This document shows positions 32,513-42,846 of a stretch of 64,000 bases of DNA, in pieces. This DNA is from Amanita rubescens (taxonomy: Eukaryota; Basidiomycota; Agaricomycetes; Agaricales; Amanitaceae): positions 248,001 to 312,000 of the forward strand of contig WION01000011.1 in the NCBI GenBank assembly GCA_015039365.1. Reading direction: 5' to 3'. A program made the position numbers and the translations under genes. Numbering within the stretch: position 1 is the stretch's first letter; every line of letters begins with the position of its first letter. The notes beneath the pieces are model-generated. The model did not search any database, was not told the origin of the DNA, and saw only the letters and a program-made list of their open reading frames with translations.

Positions 32513-34748
32513 ATGTGATGACGTTGTGAATCCGAGTCGTCGCACGTTCAGGCTCTTGTGCCTGTCATAGGCAAGCTATTAGTTCCCGGACACAGCCCTG
32601 CTGCCAAGCCCATTGCAGGGACTACGTAACTTACTTGCATATATATATAATGTACCTTACCTGGGGAAGCGAAACGGGTACTTTTCGGCTTTTCACATCA
32701 CCGCGCAATCGTCCCCGCACGGATCAACGCCACGCATCGGTATGGTGTTAAAGGGGGGTAAGAGGGTTCAACATGAGGCAAGTCGTGTATGTATTTACTC
32801 CCGAATCCGGATTCGGTAACTTATGCTACATCTGTCCATCGGGATACACGTGCCCTAATCATTGCATCAATGATCATGGCAGATCTAACGCATCAACGAT
32901 GCTTCAGTTTGACGGCTTCCCAGGAATCACTTTGTCTTGGTCCTGAGAAAGTGGGAGCGGTGACGAGGCGGATGCTGGTGGGCATGTCATCTGATGGAGG
33001 GATATTTGTTGTGCACGGTGATGCAATTCAAATGGGAGACAAAATGACGTGCTGCTGTCCTGGGGCCGGCGCGAACTTGTCGTTGATCGGAGTCGGGGGA
33101 CGAGATAAGGACATGTCAGAGTGCGTGGGATATCGTCCGAGCCGAGGTAGCCCTGCCTTGTCCGACGCCAGGATGGTGACAGAGGTTGTCCATTTCGCAC
33201 TCTTGTCGACTTTGCATCGACAAGACATGTCAATAGGATAAGATGTAGAGGTGCGAAGAATAGAGTTCAATATCAATACCGCTCTGTCTGGCTTGAGCGA
33301 TCCTCGGAGCCGAAGTCACTGTCACTCTCGTCACGGTCCGTAACACCCTCCGAAACACAATCTGAACTGGCCAACGCAGCCTGCTGCCAGGAAAAAGTCA
33401 ACTGTGATGGAATATAACTATGGAAGTATTTCTACTCGTCGATTTGCCTGCACAGCTCGCATAAGCCAGAACCCCAGCTCCACATTCAACACCGGTTGAC
33501 ACGTCATCCTGTAGGCCGCTCCGATGCATGCTGCGATTTACAATGCCTCTTGCTTTGTACCTGCCTCAACACATACTATGCGATAACTTAAAGTCGCCCC
33601 AGCCAAGCTCCATCTACCTGCTCCGAGTCGGGTTGAGGAAGAAATCAATCGGTACGTACCGAGTACATGACATCGAGAAATCATTCACTTATACAATAGT
33701 TGCAGAGTTACACGGACATACGCTGTGCCAGGTAACCTATCTAGCAAGGTAATATGTCAAGCAAAGCGGGCATGCGATATGTTCGCAAGAAGCTCCCACC
33801 GTCTTGCTGTCGCAAAGTCACCTGAGAGGGCGTGTGCAGTCTGTCGTACCTGTAATATAAATGGTCTATGGGATTTCTACGCCGTGCAAGTAAAAAAAAG
33901 ATCGGAACTGGACAAAATTCGGCAAACCTTTTTTCTCCGACTAGAAGACGGCTTCCATTAAACCTTGATAAGCCGACACAATGGATGCACCATAAGCTGA
34001 CAGCAATCTCACCATCCCAAAATCATGGATTCCGATGAACCGGAGATGGCGTGGGCAATAGTTTCACCCTTTGATGTAACTCACCAGATCGGCTATGGAA
34101 TTTGTGCGCAGCCACCTCTGCAGTCGCTTAAGTAAGTAATGAAATTATCCCAAAAGTGAAATTAATCGATATTGGTGTGCTTAGTGTTTATCCGATCCGT
34201 GACCGGACCTGAAAATGGGTTCGAATCAGACTGGGATGCATTACACTTTGTTGAGCGTTGTAATGCCGGGCCGAGACGACGTAGGACACAAGAAAACGAC
34301 GCCAGTCTTATCGTCTCAAACGTGCTTCTTGTTGAATTGGTTATGGAATTTGTGTCTTTGTGCGTATCTCAGTTCATCCAAATTAAAATATATTCAAAAG
34401 GGAAAGCGAATGAAATTAGATGGGAAATTGTGCTATTTATTTCATTTATGACTGCAGAGACCGACACTCGTGAAATCCCGTCGAACAAGGTAGTATCGAG
34501 CAAAGTAAACATGTACGAAAAATTGCCGTCAAGCATGCATGCGCCAACCCTGATCCGATTCTTTTGCTCATCAGATTGCGCGGCTGACTGCACAGCCCGG
34601 TTTGTGCAGATGTTTACTACTTCTCCCGCATTCTCCGGGGGTTTCTCGGTTTCTTTTCTTAGGCATTGGGTACTCGGTTGATATTAATCAACGGGAAAAT
34701 GGCCCCGATAATGAAAAGTAACTGAACATCTCTAATTCTCCAACAGGA
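32513..34748. other. Spacer downstream of the exon-1 relic
   Basis: No gene seen. 32530-33010 parallels 11820-12330. The recurrent gcataagccagaac block lies at 33460. Modules with aaaccttgataagccgac (33960) and cgacgccagtcttatcgtctc (34300) belong to the recurrent upstream modules. Open frames at 32789-33241 and 34172-34681 lack protein features. Confidence 0.4.
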
Positions 34749-34969
34749 GTAGTGAACGGTCGGAACATCCTAAAGTAATTACGTAACAGGTGGGTCTTGA
34801 ATCATCAATTCAGAACGGAAGATTGAATAACCCATCACAGGGTTGGCCGGCCATACACAAAAATGGAGCTTACAAACTAGTAGTTGTGCACAAGAAACGG
34901 CATGAAACGTCCCTGTGTCCGATATAACTGGGAGCTGCCTAGCAAAACATAAACAAGAGCGATATATAA
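34749..34969 (+). promoter_or_regulatory. Promoter of paralogue 11
   Basis: A degraded distal box gtagtgaacggtcggaacat has attacgtaacaggtgg downstream. An ATAAACA motif precedes TATATAA (34963-34969), 61-67 bp before the ATG. No proximal box is clear. Confidence 0.5.
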
Positions 34970-35029
34970 CCTGGCGCGTAAGAGGTCCGACACCTCAGAT
35001 TCGCGTCTTCAGATTCGCCTACAATCACA

Positions 35030-35554
35030 ATGCACTTCGCTTCGCTCATCCTCGCTCTCGCTGCTGCTGTTGTCGCGTCGGCGACTCCGATGGCCAAGAG
35101 AGGCTACTTCTACCCGACTTTCTATAATCTCGACGCAGCCACAGAGGCTCCTGACTACATCACTTACAAACTCGTCGCAACTATCCCAGGTAAGGCGCGG
35201 ACACTCTTCGTTCAGGCGACGATTAATCTTGTTTTCCAGACTGTTTCGCGGCGTGCGACGCGGTCTCGGGCTGCACCTTCGTCAATGGTAAGTCAATTAC
35301 TAATTTTAAGAAAAGCGAGGGACTGAACTCCATTCAGCTTATGACGATGTCAATGGCAAGGTCCGCTTTCTCTTATTATTTTGTCAAATGACGCGTTCTG
35401 ACGATTTCCACAGAATGGAAGCACCTTGCTTACTTGCGCGATGTACAAGGATTGCCATTATGCTGATACCGCTACCAACAAGGGTGGTCAGACACAGCCT
35501 GATGGTAAAGTTGACCATATCACCAACAGCGATGGTTGGTGCCACCAAATCTAA
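35030..35554 (+). CDS. Paralogue 11: secreted six-cysteine protein, DAATEAPDY class
   Basis: Exons are 35030-35189, 35240-35287, 35338-35360 and 35414-35554; the product is 123 aa. Signal peptide MHFASLILALAAAVVASA, then TPMAKR, then GYFYPTFYNLDAATEAPDYI. Exon 2 gives DCFAACDAVSGCTFVN. The exon 2-3 junction makes Ala (AYDDVNGK), because exon 2 ends in G rather than A. Exon 4 begins NGSTLLTCAMYKDCHYAD and ends GKVDHITNSDGWCHQI; the usual DYIT is DHIT. It is closest to paralogue 4. Confidence 0.85.
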
Positions 35555-36728
35555 ACGAGGGATCAATGTGTAGTTGTGCAGTCTGTAGCCTTCAAAGTTC
35601 AAGTTTCTTGTTGATGTGCTAGTATCGTTTGGTCGGTTTCTTGTTTTCATTCGTGTACCTTTCCTGTTGCCAATGAATATGTGTTCGAATAGTGTTTTTG
35701 GCCAACAGCAAGCAAAGCCCACAGTGACAGGCGGAACAACAGTCTTCAGGCAAGTCAAAGAAGCTCGGTGAAGAACCGAAGCACTACCCAATGATTAATG
35801 AGCAACACGCGTCATTTAACTGGGGCTCGCATCTGTCGGGCACAACAGTGCTGAGAGCTGAGTACGCGCGGTACTCTATCCACACTTCTATGGAGGTCCG
35901 TAAAGTGTTCGATGACAATGCAGATATGCATCGAGCCAGTGAAGGGCGAAAGGGACCTTATGCCAGTAAAGGAGGACAATGATCAGCGCTTAGCACGCCG
36001 GCACATGAAAGGGCGGAGCGTTAGAGCGTTGTGATGTCCAACAAGAGATGTATCCGAAATCCGGCGAATAAATTTACTAGCATTCTTGTTCGATGACTTG
36101 GATGCGCGACCATTGCCAGAAATCAACAAGATATCGATATTGTTATCTACTGAACACCGAGCTTATGATCAGAAAGACCTTCGCATCCTTGCGTTCTATC
36201 TTCGTGTTTTGTCACTTAGGACGATACCTGGGTTCAAGAACAAAAGATGGAAGACTCTGTATCCGTTTAGCTTTTGGCATCACCTCGTGCCATCCCTGCA
36301 CAAATCAATATGGCAATGCTGCGTTTTGGCATGGGGTTAGGAGGACGGAATTATGAATAGCCGACCTTGTCCGCTTACCTCTGAATCGGGTTCAGATGAG
36401 GCAACCCATGCCCACGCCTCTCTGGAATACCGTGGCCCGTGGGCTTAGTCTAGCAGACCTATAATGCATCCGATCGGCATGAACAAACCTGTATCGTCAT
36501 CAACGTCGACGGCAAGCAACATCTCGCGACAGATAATGTAGCTCGTTTACTTTCCTCAAGGTTTATGGTTTGCGCTGGCGCCCCGGGAACTTGATGGATA
36601 ACCGACTAGAATAAATTGTTACGGGCGCATGAAGTGGCTGCCAGGGCACTTGTCTCCAGTCAGAAAACTGAAACAGTGCATAGCGCGGCGGGAAATGCGA
36701 TCGGTTGCGGTCGGAACAACTTCAACAA
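35555..36728. other. Spacer between paralogue 11 and the kinase-like gene
   Basis: No gene seen. A degraded version of the unit block (gccatccctgcacaaatcaa with ttggcatggggttag) lies at about 36290-36340. Confidence 0.35.
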
Positions 36729-37165
36729 GCTGGGTGAAGACTCCAAACACGCACGCACAGAAGTCATTCAGTTTCAAAAGTCAAAAGTTCAATTTCAATT
36801 TTCGAAAGTTCAAATTTCAAAAGTGAAAAGCGAGTTGGCCCTGGTCGGCGACCGTATAGGTCCGGCCTGTCATGCGAATAACACCGATTAATATCCACCG
36901 ATTATCTTCATGCCATCTCGGCTCGCTTTTCTTCAATTCAATCCCCTGTACCAAGATCAGCGCTCATCCATGCATAGGCTGGGTGAAGACTCCAAACACG
37001 CACACACAGCAGTTTCAATTTTCGAAATTTCAAATTGAAAAGTGAAAAGCGAGTTGGCCCTGGTCGCCGACCGTATAGGTCCGGCCTGTCATGCGAATAA
37101 CACCTCCACTAGCTTTTTTTCCAATTCAATCCCCTGTGCCAAGATCAGCGCTCATCCATGCATAG
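36729..37165 (+). repeat. Direct duplication upstream of the kinase-like gene
   Basis: Two copies (36729-36977 and 36978-37165) start gctgggtgaagactccaaac and end near gctcatccatgcatag. Both hold a run of short ttcaaaag/ttcgaaa motifs and the stretch gaccgtataggtccggcctg. The second copy lacks about 60 bp. A further degraded piece (cctgcctgttatgtgaatag) lies at about 37199. Confidence 0.75.
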
Positions 37166-37232
37166 CTAGATGAAACGCAGACGAAATGGATTCCGGTCCT
37201 GCCTGTTATGTGAATAGGATCCACCTTGGGTG

Positions 37233-37239
37233 TATAAAA
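37233..37239 (+). promoter_or_regulatory. TATA box of the kinase-like gene
   Basis: TATAAAA lies 79-85 bp before the ATG at 37318, just downstream of the duplicated block. Confidence 0.55.
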
Positions 37240-37317
37240 GCGCGAACAGGTAGTTGGGAATCCTTAGGCTGGCCCTCCACAACTTTTCGACGTTGAACAT
37301 TAATCCACTTGTCTCTA

Positions 37318-38499
37318 ATGCGTCTTACATCTGTCACCATTGCATTCATCTTCTTCAGTACCGTCTTCGCGACGCCGATCTTTCGCCTCCGCGGCAATGC
37401 CGTCGAGCTTTCCGTAAGTCGTTGGGCAAATCTTCGATTATTCTAAATAATTGGATTATCAGAAACGAGTGCTTCCAGGGGAAACAACCACCACCACTGG
37501 TGCCGCCGGTGGGGACGATCAACCAGGTCGTGGTCGCAAGCCTAGCAGGGGCGTTCCTCGGTCAGCCAGCTCCAAGCGAAAGGCTACTGATATAGTAAGT
37601 GGCTCCATCCCATTATGAACCATACCCTGCAAACTGACATCTCATTTAGGGCGACGAGGGCGCCGATGGAAGCCGATCCCGATCCAAGAAGCGAGTCACG
37701 TGCGCGCCTGACCTGATCACCAAGGAGGAGTTCTTCGAGGCATTGAAACACATCGATAAATCAAAACCTGCCGGCCGAGGGAGCCAGGGCTTGGCTGTCT
37801 ACCACATTACTGAGCTTGTTCAAGGCTGTAAGGCCGTTGTCAAAATTATGGATAGGACTCGTCTCGATGCCGCGGCCATTAGGAAAGTTTCTAACGAAGT
37901 TGCCAATCTTCGTCAGGCCAAACAACTCTTTGGTTGGGGTCGCAGGACTATTCCGGCGCTCGATTACATTTTGATGAGGAACATGGGTGTCCCCTTGGCC
38001 AAGACGCCGTTGGATCTGGCCAAGGACGCAGCATTCATCCAGAAAAAGAAAGACGAGGCATTGAAGCGATATGAGGACGAATTCCACCTAAAACATGGGT
38101 AAGTGTTCATTGATTTCTGATTGGTACTAAACACTTATGGTTGGTTACAGCGACCCCGCAGGCAACGGCAACTATTTATGGTACATCAATGAGGAAGTTG
38201 AAGCGTCCGATATGGAGAACCGCTACACCGTCAACGTTGTCGATTGGGCAGACGCCGAAAAGATTGGTCCCGACACCAACGTCTTCGCACAAGCTCCACC
38301 GGCTCACACTATTCCGGACACAAAGGACATCTTTGGTCCCACGAGTTCTCCCGAATCGTCTACGAAGGAAAGCACCACCCCTCCAAGCCAATCCGACGAA
38401 GAGATGAAGGCTAATATTCCGAGCCATTCCGGTGCCACTGGAACACGCAGCTCAACCCGATTAGCGGCAAAGGGGCAAGGGACTTCGGGCCAGACATAG
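37318..38499 (+). CDS. Predicted secreted protein with a kinase-like fold
   Basis: Four exons (37318-37413, 37463-37594, 37650-38098, 38151-38499) give 341 aa. The N-terminus MRLTSVTIAFIFFSTVFA is a signal peptide, followed by TP and a low-complexity basic stretch (PGRGRKPSRG, SRSRSKKR) to about residue 92. Residues 120-265 carry a protein-kinase-like motif series: GSQGLAVYHI, then KAVVKIM (K141, like the ATP-binding lysine), NEVANLRQA (E159, like the helix C glutamate), hinge-like ILMRNMGVPL (184-192), HGDPAGNGN (H225, D227, N231/N233, like a HGDxxxxN catalytic loop) and VNVVDWADAE (D257, like the metal-binding aspartate). The C-lobe after D257 is very short and the tail is Ser/Thr-rich. This resembles minimal kinase folds (RIO/Kdo/aminoglycoside-kinase type) and not classical Ser/Thr kinases. 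The substrate is unknown. The HGD motif is split by intron 3 (CAT GG / C GAC), supporting correct splicing. Confidence 0.6.
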
Positions 38500-38759
38500 C
38501 GGGTTGAAGAGAAGACGAGATGTGTTGACGTCTAGTTCTCACTTGTCAGTTTACTACAGTGAAAGAACAATAGATTTGTTTGAGTCTTATAACCGGCGTG
38601 AATGACTACCTGTCCCAGTGGAAGTATCTTACCGTTGCAGATTCTCTGTTCTGATGTCTACTACATGGTCCTTGGTGGGCGTCCCATTGCTGCCCTTTGT
38701 ATTTATCTCGCCATGCTCGATTCGGATCTAATGGCTTTGTGAAAAGGGTAGTAGACTTT
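38500..38759. other. Spacer
   Basis: This is the 3-prime flank of the kinase-like gene; nothing else is seen. Confidence 0.3.
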
Positions 38760-39150
38760 AGAATCAACGGAACGACGCGTAGTAGGTATTTTTCTTTGAT
38801 AAATAATGCTCTGTGTGAAATTTGTTGGGCATCGGAGACTTTTTCCGTCTTACCTTTGTGAACTCGCTTTCACGTCCTCCCACATTGCAAGCGTGCTTGT
38901 ACCGCATAGACAGGGGCGCAAGGGCGTCCCGATTAGATAGTACACGGATGAGCTTAAGTTGCCGAATACGAGGTGGAGTCTGGACATGATTGCTCATTGA
39001 TAATGTGCCACATTTCAATTTTGATCCGCGCGCGGATGGTATGGGGTGGTATGAGTAGCCCGTTATGCTTGCCTATCACATAAAGGGCTTAGGGTTGTGA
39101 CGGTAGCTTAATGGTCACGAAATAGCATATAACCGCAGCAAGGTGGCATA
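38760..39150 (-). repeat. Orphan inverted repeat-unit flank
   Basis: On the minus strand this matches the 3-prime flank of paralogues 6 and 12: ccgcgcgcggatcaaaattg at about 39025-39045, and agcttaagttgccgaatac near 38951. No paralogue is attached to it, so it marks a lost minus-strand unit. Confidence 0.5.
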
Positions 39151-39810
39151 GATTCATTCTCAACTTTCACAATGCCTATTCATTTGATGTACCGTGGTTT
39201 CGTCTTCAACCACACCCCAAATATAAGCAGCCTGATGTTTTCCAAGTCAATAAATCGCGAGAAATCACAGAGAATGACATGCCTACCATCAAGTCAGCTA
39301 GTGGTACGTAATCGTTGACATCTGACGGATAGGCACTGTGTATCGCTTCGATAGCAATATTCATATCCGGCTTTGGCGTTAGATAAATGATATTCCAATG
39401 CCGACATTATAGTTGCGCTGAGCGCAGAGGAAGTGAAAGAGGGAAGTTTTGACTGGACTCGTGTCACGTGTGTGACATCACTCTCAGGCTCAGCTAGGAA
39501 TTCAACTCGAAGCAGGAAGAGATTAGCTGCGACGGAATGTTATCCTAAAGACATTTCTGCTCATAGTTATGACTCAGTGGTGCATTCGCATGAGCCTGAT
39601 TCTCCATACATATCTTTTATGGACCGGATGACATTCACAAGTCGTCATGTCTTCATCTCATCTGCATTCTGTGATCTTCTGCCTGCACGAACTGCACCCA
39701 AATATGAATAAAACTCACTATGCGCGTGCACACATGTAAGCGTAGGTGTACGACACTACTGCGCCTGGTATTACTGGAGTCGGTAATTGATCGGAGCGTC
39801 AGTCAAATAC
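39151..39810. other. Spacer
   Basis: No gene seen. The block near 39570-39600 (cattcgcatgagcctgattc) is recurrent. Confidence 0.3.
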
Positions 39811-39872
39811 CAAGGCGGCCAAACGCAAGAACCTTCTGGATTTCTATATCCGAAAGCGACGGTTGGTGCAGG
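39811..39872 (+). pseudogene. Exon-4 relic of a paralogue
   Basis: The stretch caaggcggccaaacgcaaga followed by accttctgga and gcgacggttggtgcagg is the C-terminal part of exon 4 with an internal deletion in the DYIT codons. It carries the extra Glu codon (QTQEPSG) that otherwise occurs only in paralogue 12. The sequence after it (39890-40070) matches the 3-prime flank of paralogue 7. Exons 1-3 are absent. Confidence 0.7.
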
Positions 39873-42030
39873 ATCCGGTGTATTCGAAAGTCCACGTAGT
39901 TTGACGTTGATGTACTAGTCACTGTACTTTGTCGTTTTCTTTCGTGAAATTGCTATTCCAATGACTACGCGTCTGTTTGAGTAAAAAAAGAGTTTTTCTG
40001 GGGCAGGAGGCTGGGATATGAATGTATCATGTTCATTCACGATCTAAGCGAACACTACATGCTCACCGTCCGACGTGCGCATATTAAGTAGTAACCCTAA
40101 CCTTTCTGATATTTGGCAACCGTAGTAACAGACAGTGTCTTGGTCAATAATTTGGGCAAGGGTATGTATGATTTTGAAATGCATCATGTGCACCCTTTGA
40201 CCGATTTTGTTACAGTACGCGTACTAGTGGCGGTCACGTCTAAGTTCAAGTTACAGCGACATCGAATGAAACTTGGAAACGAAGCTGATCGCACGCTTGC
40301 GCCCATGCACAATTATACTGCGGTCACTTGATTAGATGGTTTGGGGGGTTGTGGTGCTTTCGTTAATTCGAGAGACGCAAAAGCTCCATTCTCCATTCTC
40401 TCGCATTTCTTCACCCTAAGCGCTTCGACCAGAAATTCTGGCAAGGACCCTCGAATCGGTGGGGCCCTGGTGCAGGGTTCTCAGACGGGCCGACAATAAA
40501 CAGACTAAGTAGTCACGAAGCGAGTTACGTCCGAGGCGTGTCACGAACGCAAGATAACGATCCGCGTCCATACGAATTTCAGATGTAAACCTGATTGATG
40601 GGAAATGGGGATAAGGTCCGCCTGGGTGAAATAGATTACTGACGAAAATGGTAGCGTTATATATAGGCAGGAATTCGTTGTGCGAACCGAACTACACGTC
40701 ACATGCCACTAGACCACCTTCAAATTTGATCGGCGTGAGCGCCATTCGCGGCAGTCGAACTAGAGGACACCCCCGTCCCTTACTATCCCACCTCACGCGG
40801 ATAGCGTGAAGACAGAGCCGTTCGCCATTATAGCAGCGTCCGTTTTTGGGGGGGTGGGAAACCATATCCGCAAGATTTGCCTAGGCTCATATCGCGACCA
40901 TCTGCCGATGTACCGGCGGGGACGTCGTACCAAAAACGCCATCGTTGACTTCGGGAATGAGATCGCAGAGATGCCAGTGTCTTCCTTATTTGTTTAAGAA
41001 CGCCGGTATACCAATTGAGTGAAATTTCTGCACTAATTCCGGGGTACTTTGTCGGGTAGTCTCGGAGCATAGAGTATGATGAAAACGGAAGAGGAAAAAG
41101 TATGATGACAGTAAGATTCTTGGCGCGTGGGAATGTGATCTACAGTCGAGTCAGACTCGCTTCCTTGCTGCTCGGCACGCTGTCCAGATGCTTTTGGACA
41201 GCGACTTCCCCCCATGGCCAGCGCCTTCGCCTTCCCTTGCGTCGCCTTGTCCACGACACTGACGATTAATGAATAGATGAGAGTATCGTAATAGCTATTT
41301 ATAGTTTTGAATTATGTAAGGCGGACAATCCCGCTCTTGGCCCAAATAAGGGAAGCCCCATCCCGTCCCTCTGCCCACGTCATCATGCATCATGTTGCAT
41401 TCCGTTCAACGTGCTCTCCTAAACCTGCCATGCCATCTGGCTACCTTTCCCATTGATCCTACATGATTCAACTGCTATAATCTAGGTGTGATCAAATACA
41501 CTTGACATCACATGTCCGGTGTACCTCATTCAGAAGCACCAAGTACATATCGTTTCGTTCCTTACCAAAGGTAGTGAGCCAAGATTTCGGGTATGTGATT
41601 CAGCATTCTATACTTCCTAGTTGGCTGGAGTCAATAGAAAAAGCTGACAGGGGTCCCATCGCCTCCAACTCAGACGTGGCAGCTGGAGTTCCAGAAGAAC
41701 TTGTAAGCGGTCCTACCATATCACTATGAAACAACGTCTGACATGCCCCTGGCGTTGCGAAGTAACCTGAAGACCTATAATGTCCTCTTCGGACTGGCGC
41801 TGGCTGCACTGCCCCCCTGCACAGCACCGTTGCCCCGTTCTTGCGCATTTTCCCAAAGTTAAAATGATTTCTACCCCGTTCTCCTACGCCTCCGATCCGT
41901 AGTTGATATAAATTCAGGGGATAAACGGCCAGATCGCGAACAAAGAAGCATCGTTACTAGTAATCTGTTAGGCACGAAACATGCACATGTCCAAACAGAA
42001 ACCTTTAAAGGCTCATGGCACTCCAATACA
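39873..42030. other. Spacer with the least repeat similarity
   Basis: After the paralogue-7-type flank (to about 40070), the part 40.1-41.5 kb has no match I can see in the window. Overlapping frames at 40806-41254 on both strands have no recognisable domain. From 41.78 kb on, the sequence matches 26.77-27.0 kb upstream of paralogue 9. Confidence 0.4.
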
Positions 42031-42271
42031 GTAGCGAACGGTCAGGGGAGCCCACTATCACAATCTCCGCTTCGTAACCGGTGGCTTTTGAACGATCGTT
42101 CACTCAAATTGAAATGTATGCCAAGGCCGACAAAACGGGACTTGCAGACTCATTCGGCGTGCAGCTTGCACATGTTCAAGAAACGATATTTACACGTTCC
42201 TAGTTCCCTAATTCGAGTGGTGAGCGGTCAGGGTTCCACGATAGAACAACATAAACAACAGTGGTATTTAA
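42031..42271 (+). promoter_or_regulatory. Promoter of paralogue 12
   Basis: Degraded distal gtagcgaacggtcagggg (42031-42048); proximal GTGGTGAGCGGTCAGGGT (42217-42234); ATAAACA; TATTTAA (42265-42271). Confidence 0.55.
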
Positions 42272-42339
42272 CCTGGCGCGTACGAGGTCAACCTCAGACT
42301 TGTGTCTTCAGCTTCATTCGCCTACACTCTACAATCGCA

Positions 42340-42846
42340 ATGCACTTCTCTTCGCTCCTCCTCACTCTCACCGCTGCTACTGCGGCATCGGCCTTCTACT
42401 ATCCCACTTTCCTCAATCTCAACGGAGCTACTGAGGCTTCCGACTATCTCACCTATACACTCGTCCCAACCATCTATGGTAAGGTGTTCTCCCTATTTTC
42501 TTTCGCTCGATGTTTATTCGTGATTATAGATTGTTTCCTCAAGTGCAATGCTGTCGTCGGCTGCAAATTCGTCAACAGTAAGCCAGTTCCTAGTGGAAAA
42601 ATTGTACAACGCTGAACTTCTTTTAGCTTACCACGATGTCAATGGAAAGGTCAGCTTTCTCCCCTTTTTTTGTCGATGTTGGCGCGTTCTAACGAATATG
42701 CGCAGGGTGGCAGCCCCGATCTGACTTGCTCCATGTACAAGTCATGCCACTATTCTAATACTGCTATCAACAAAGGCGGCCAAACGCAAGAACCTTCTGG
42801 ACTTCTTGACTACATCATCGATAGCGATGGCTGGTGCAAGTACTAA
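42340..42846 (+). CDS. Paralogue 12: secreted six-cysteine protein, no propeptide, QEPSG insertion
   Basis: Exons are 42340-42478, 42530-42577, 42627-42649 and 42706-42846; the product is 116 aa. The signal peptide MHFSSLLLTLTAATAASA is directly followed by FYYPTFLNLNGATEASDYL. Exon 2 gives DCFLKCNAVVGCKFVN, with Lys replacing the usual Asn. Exon 4 starts GGSPDLTCSMYKSCHYSN, so the NGS sequon is lost, and has an extra Glu in GGQTQEPSGLLDYIIDSDGW. Intron 2 is of the tagtggaaaaattgtacaac type shared with paralogues 15 and 16, while intron 3 (gtcagctttctcccc) is shared with 13 and 14. An in-frame ATG at 42088 lies in the promoter and is not the start. Confidence 0.85.

Noticed and set aside
32789..33241. 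150-codon open frame as a gene
   Set aside because: It has no domain or splice context, overlaps a minus-strand frame of similar length, and the matching region near 12.1 kb does not keep it.
40806..41254. Overlapping frames on both strands as a gene
   Set aside because: No recognised motif, and neither strand is favoured; left as unassigned spacer.
42088..42339. Upstream in-frame ATG as start of paralogue 12
   Set aside because: The extension covers the proximal promoter box and TATTTAA; the signal peptide starts at 42340.
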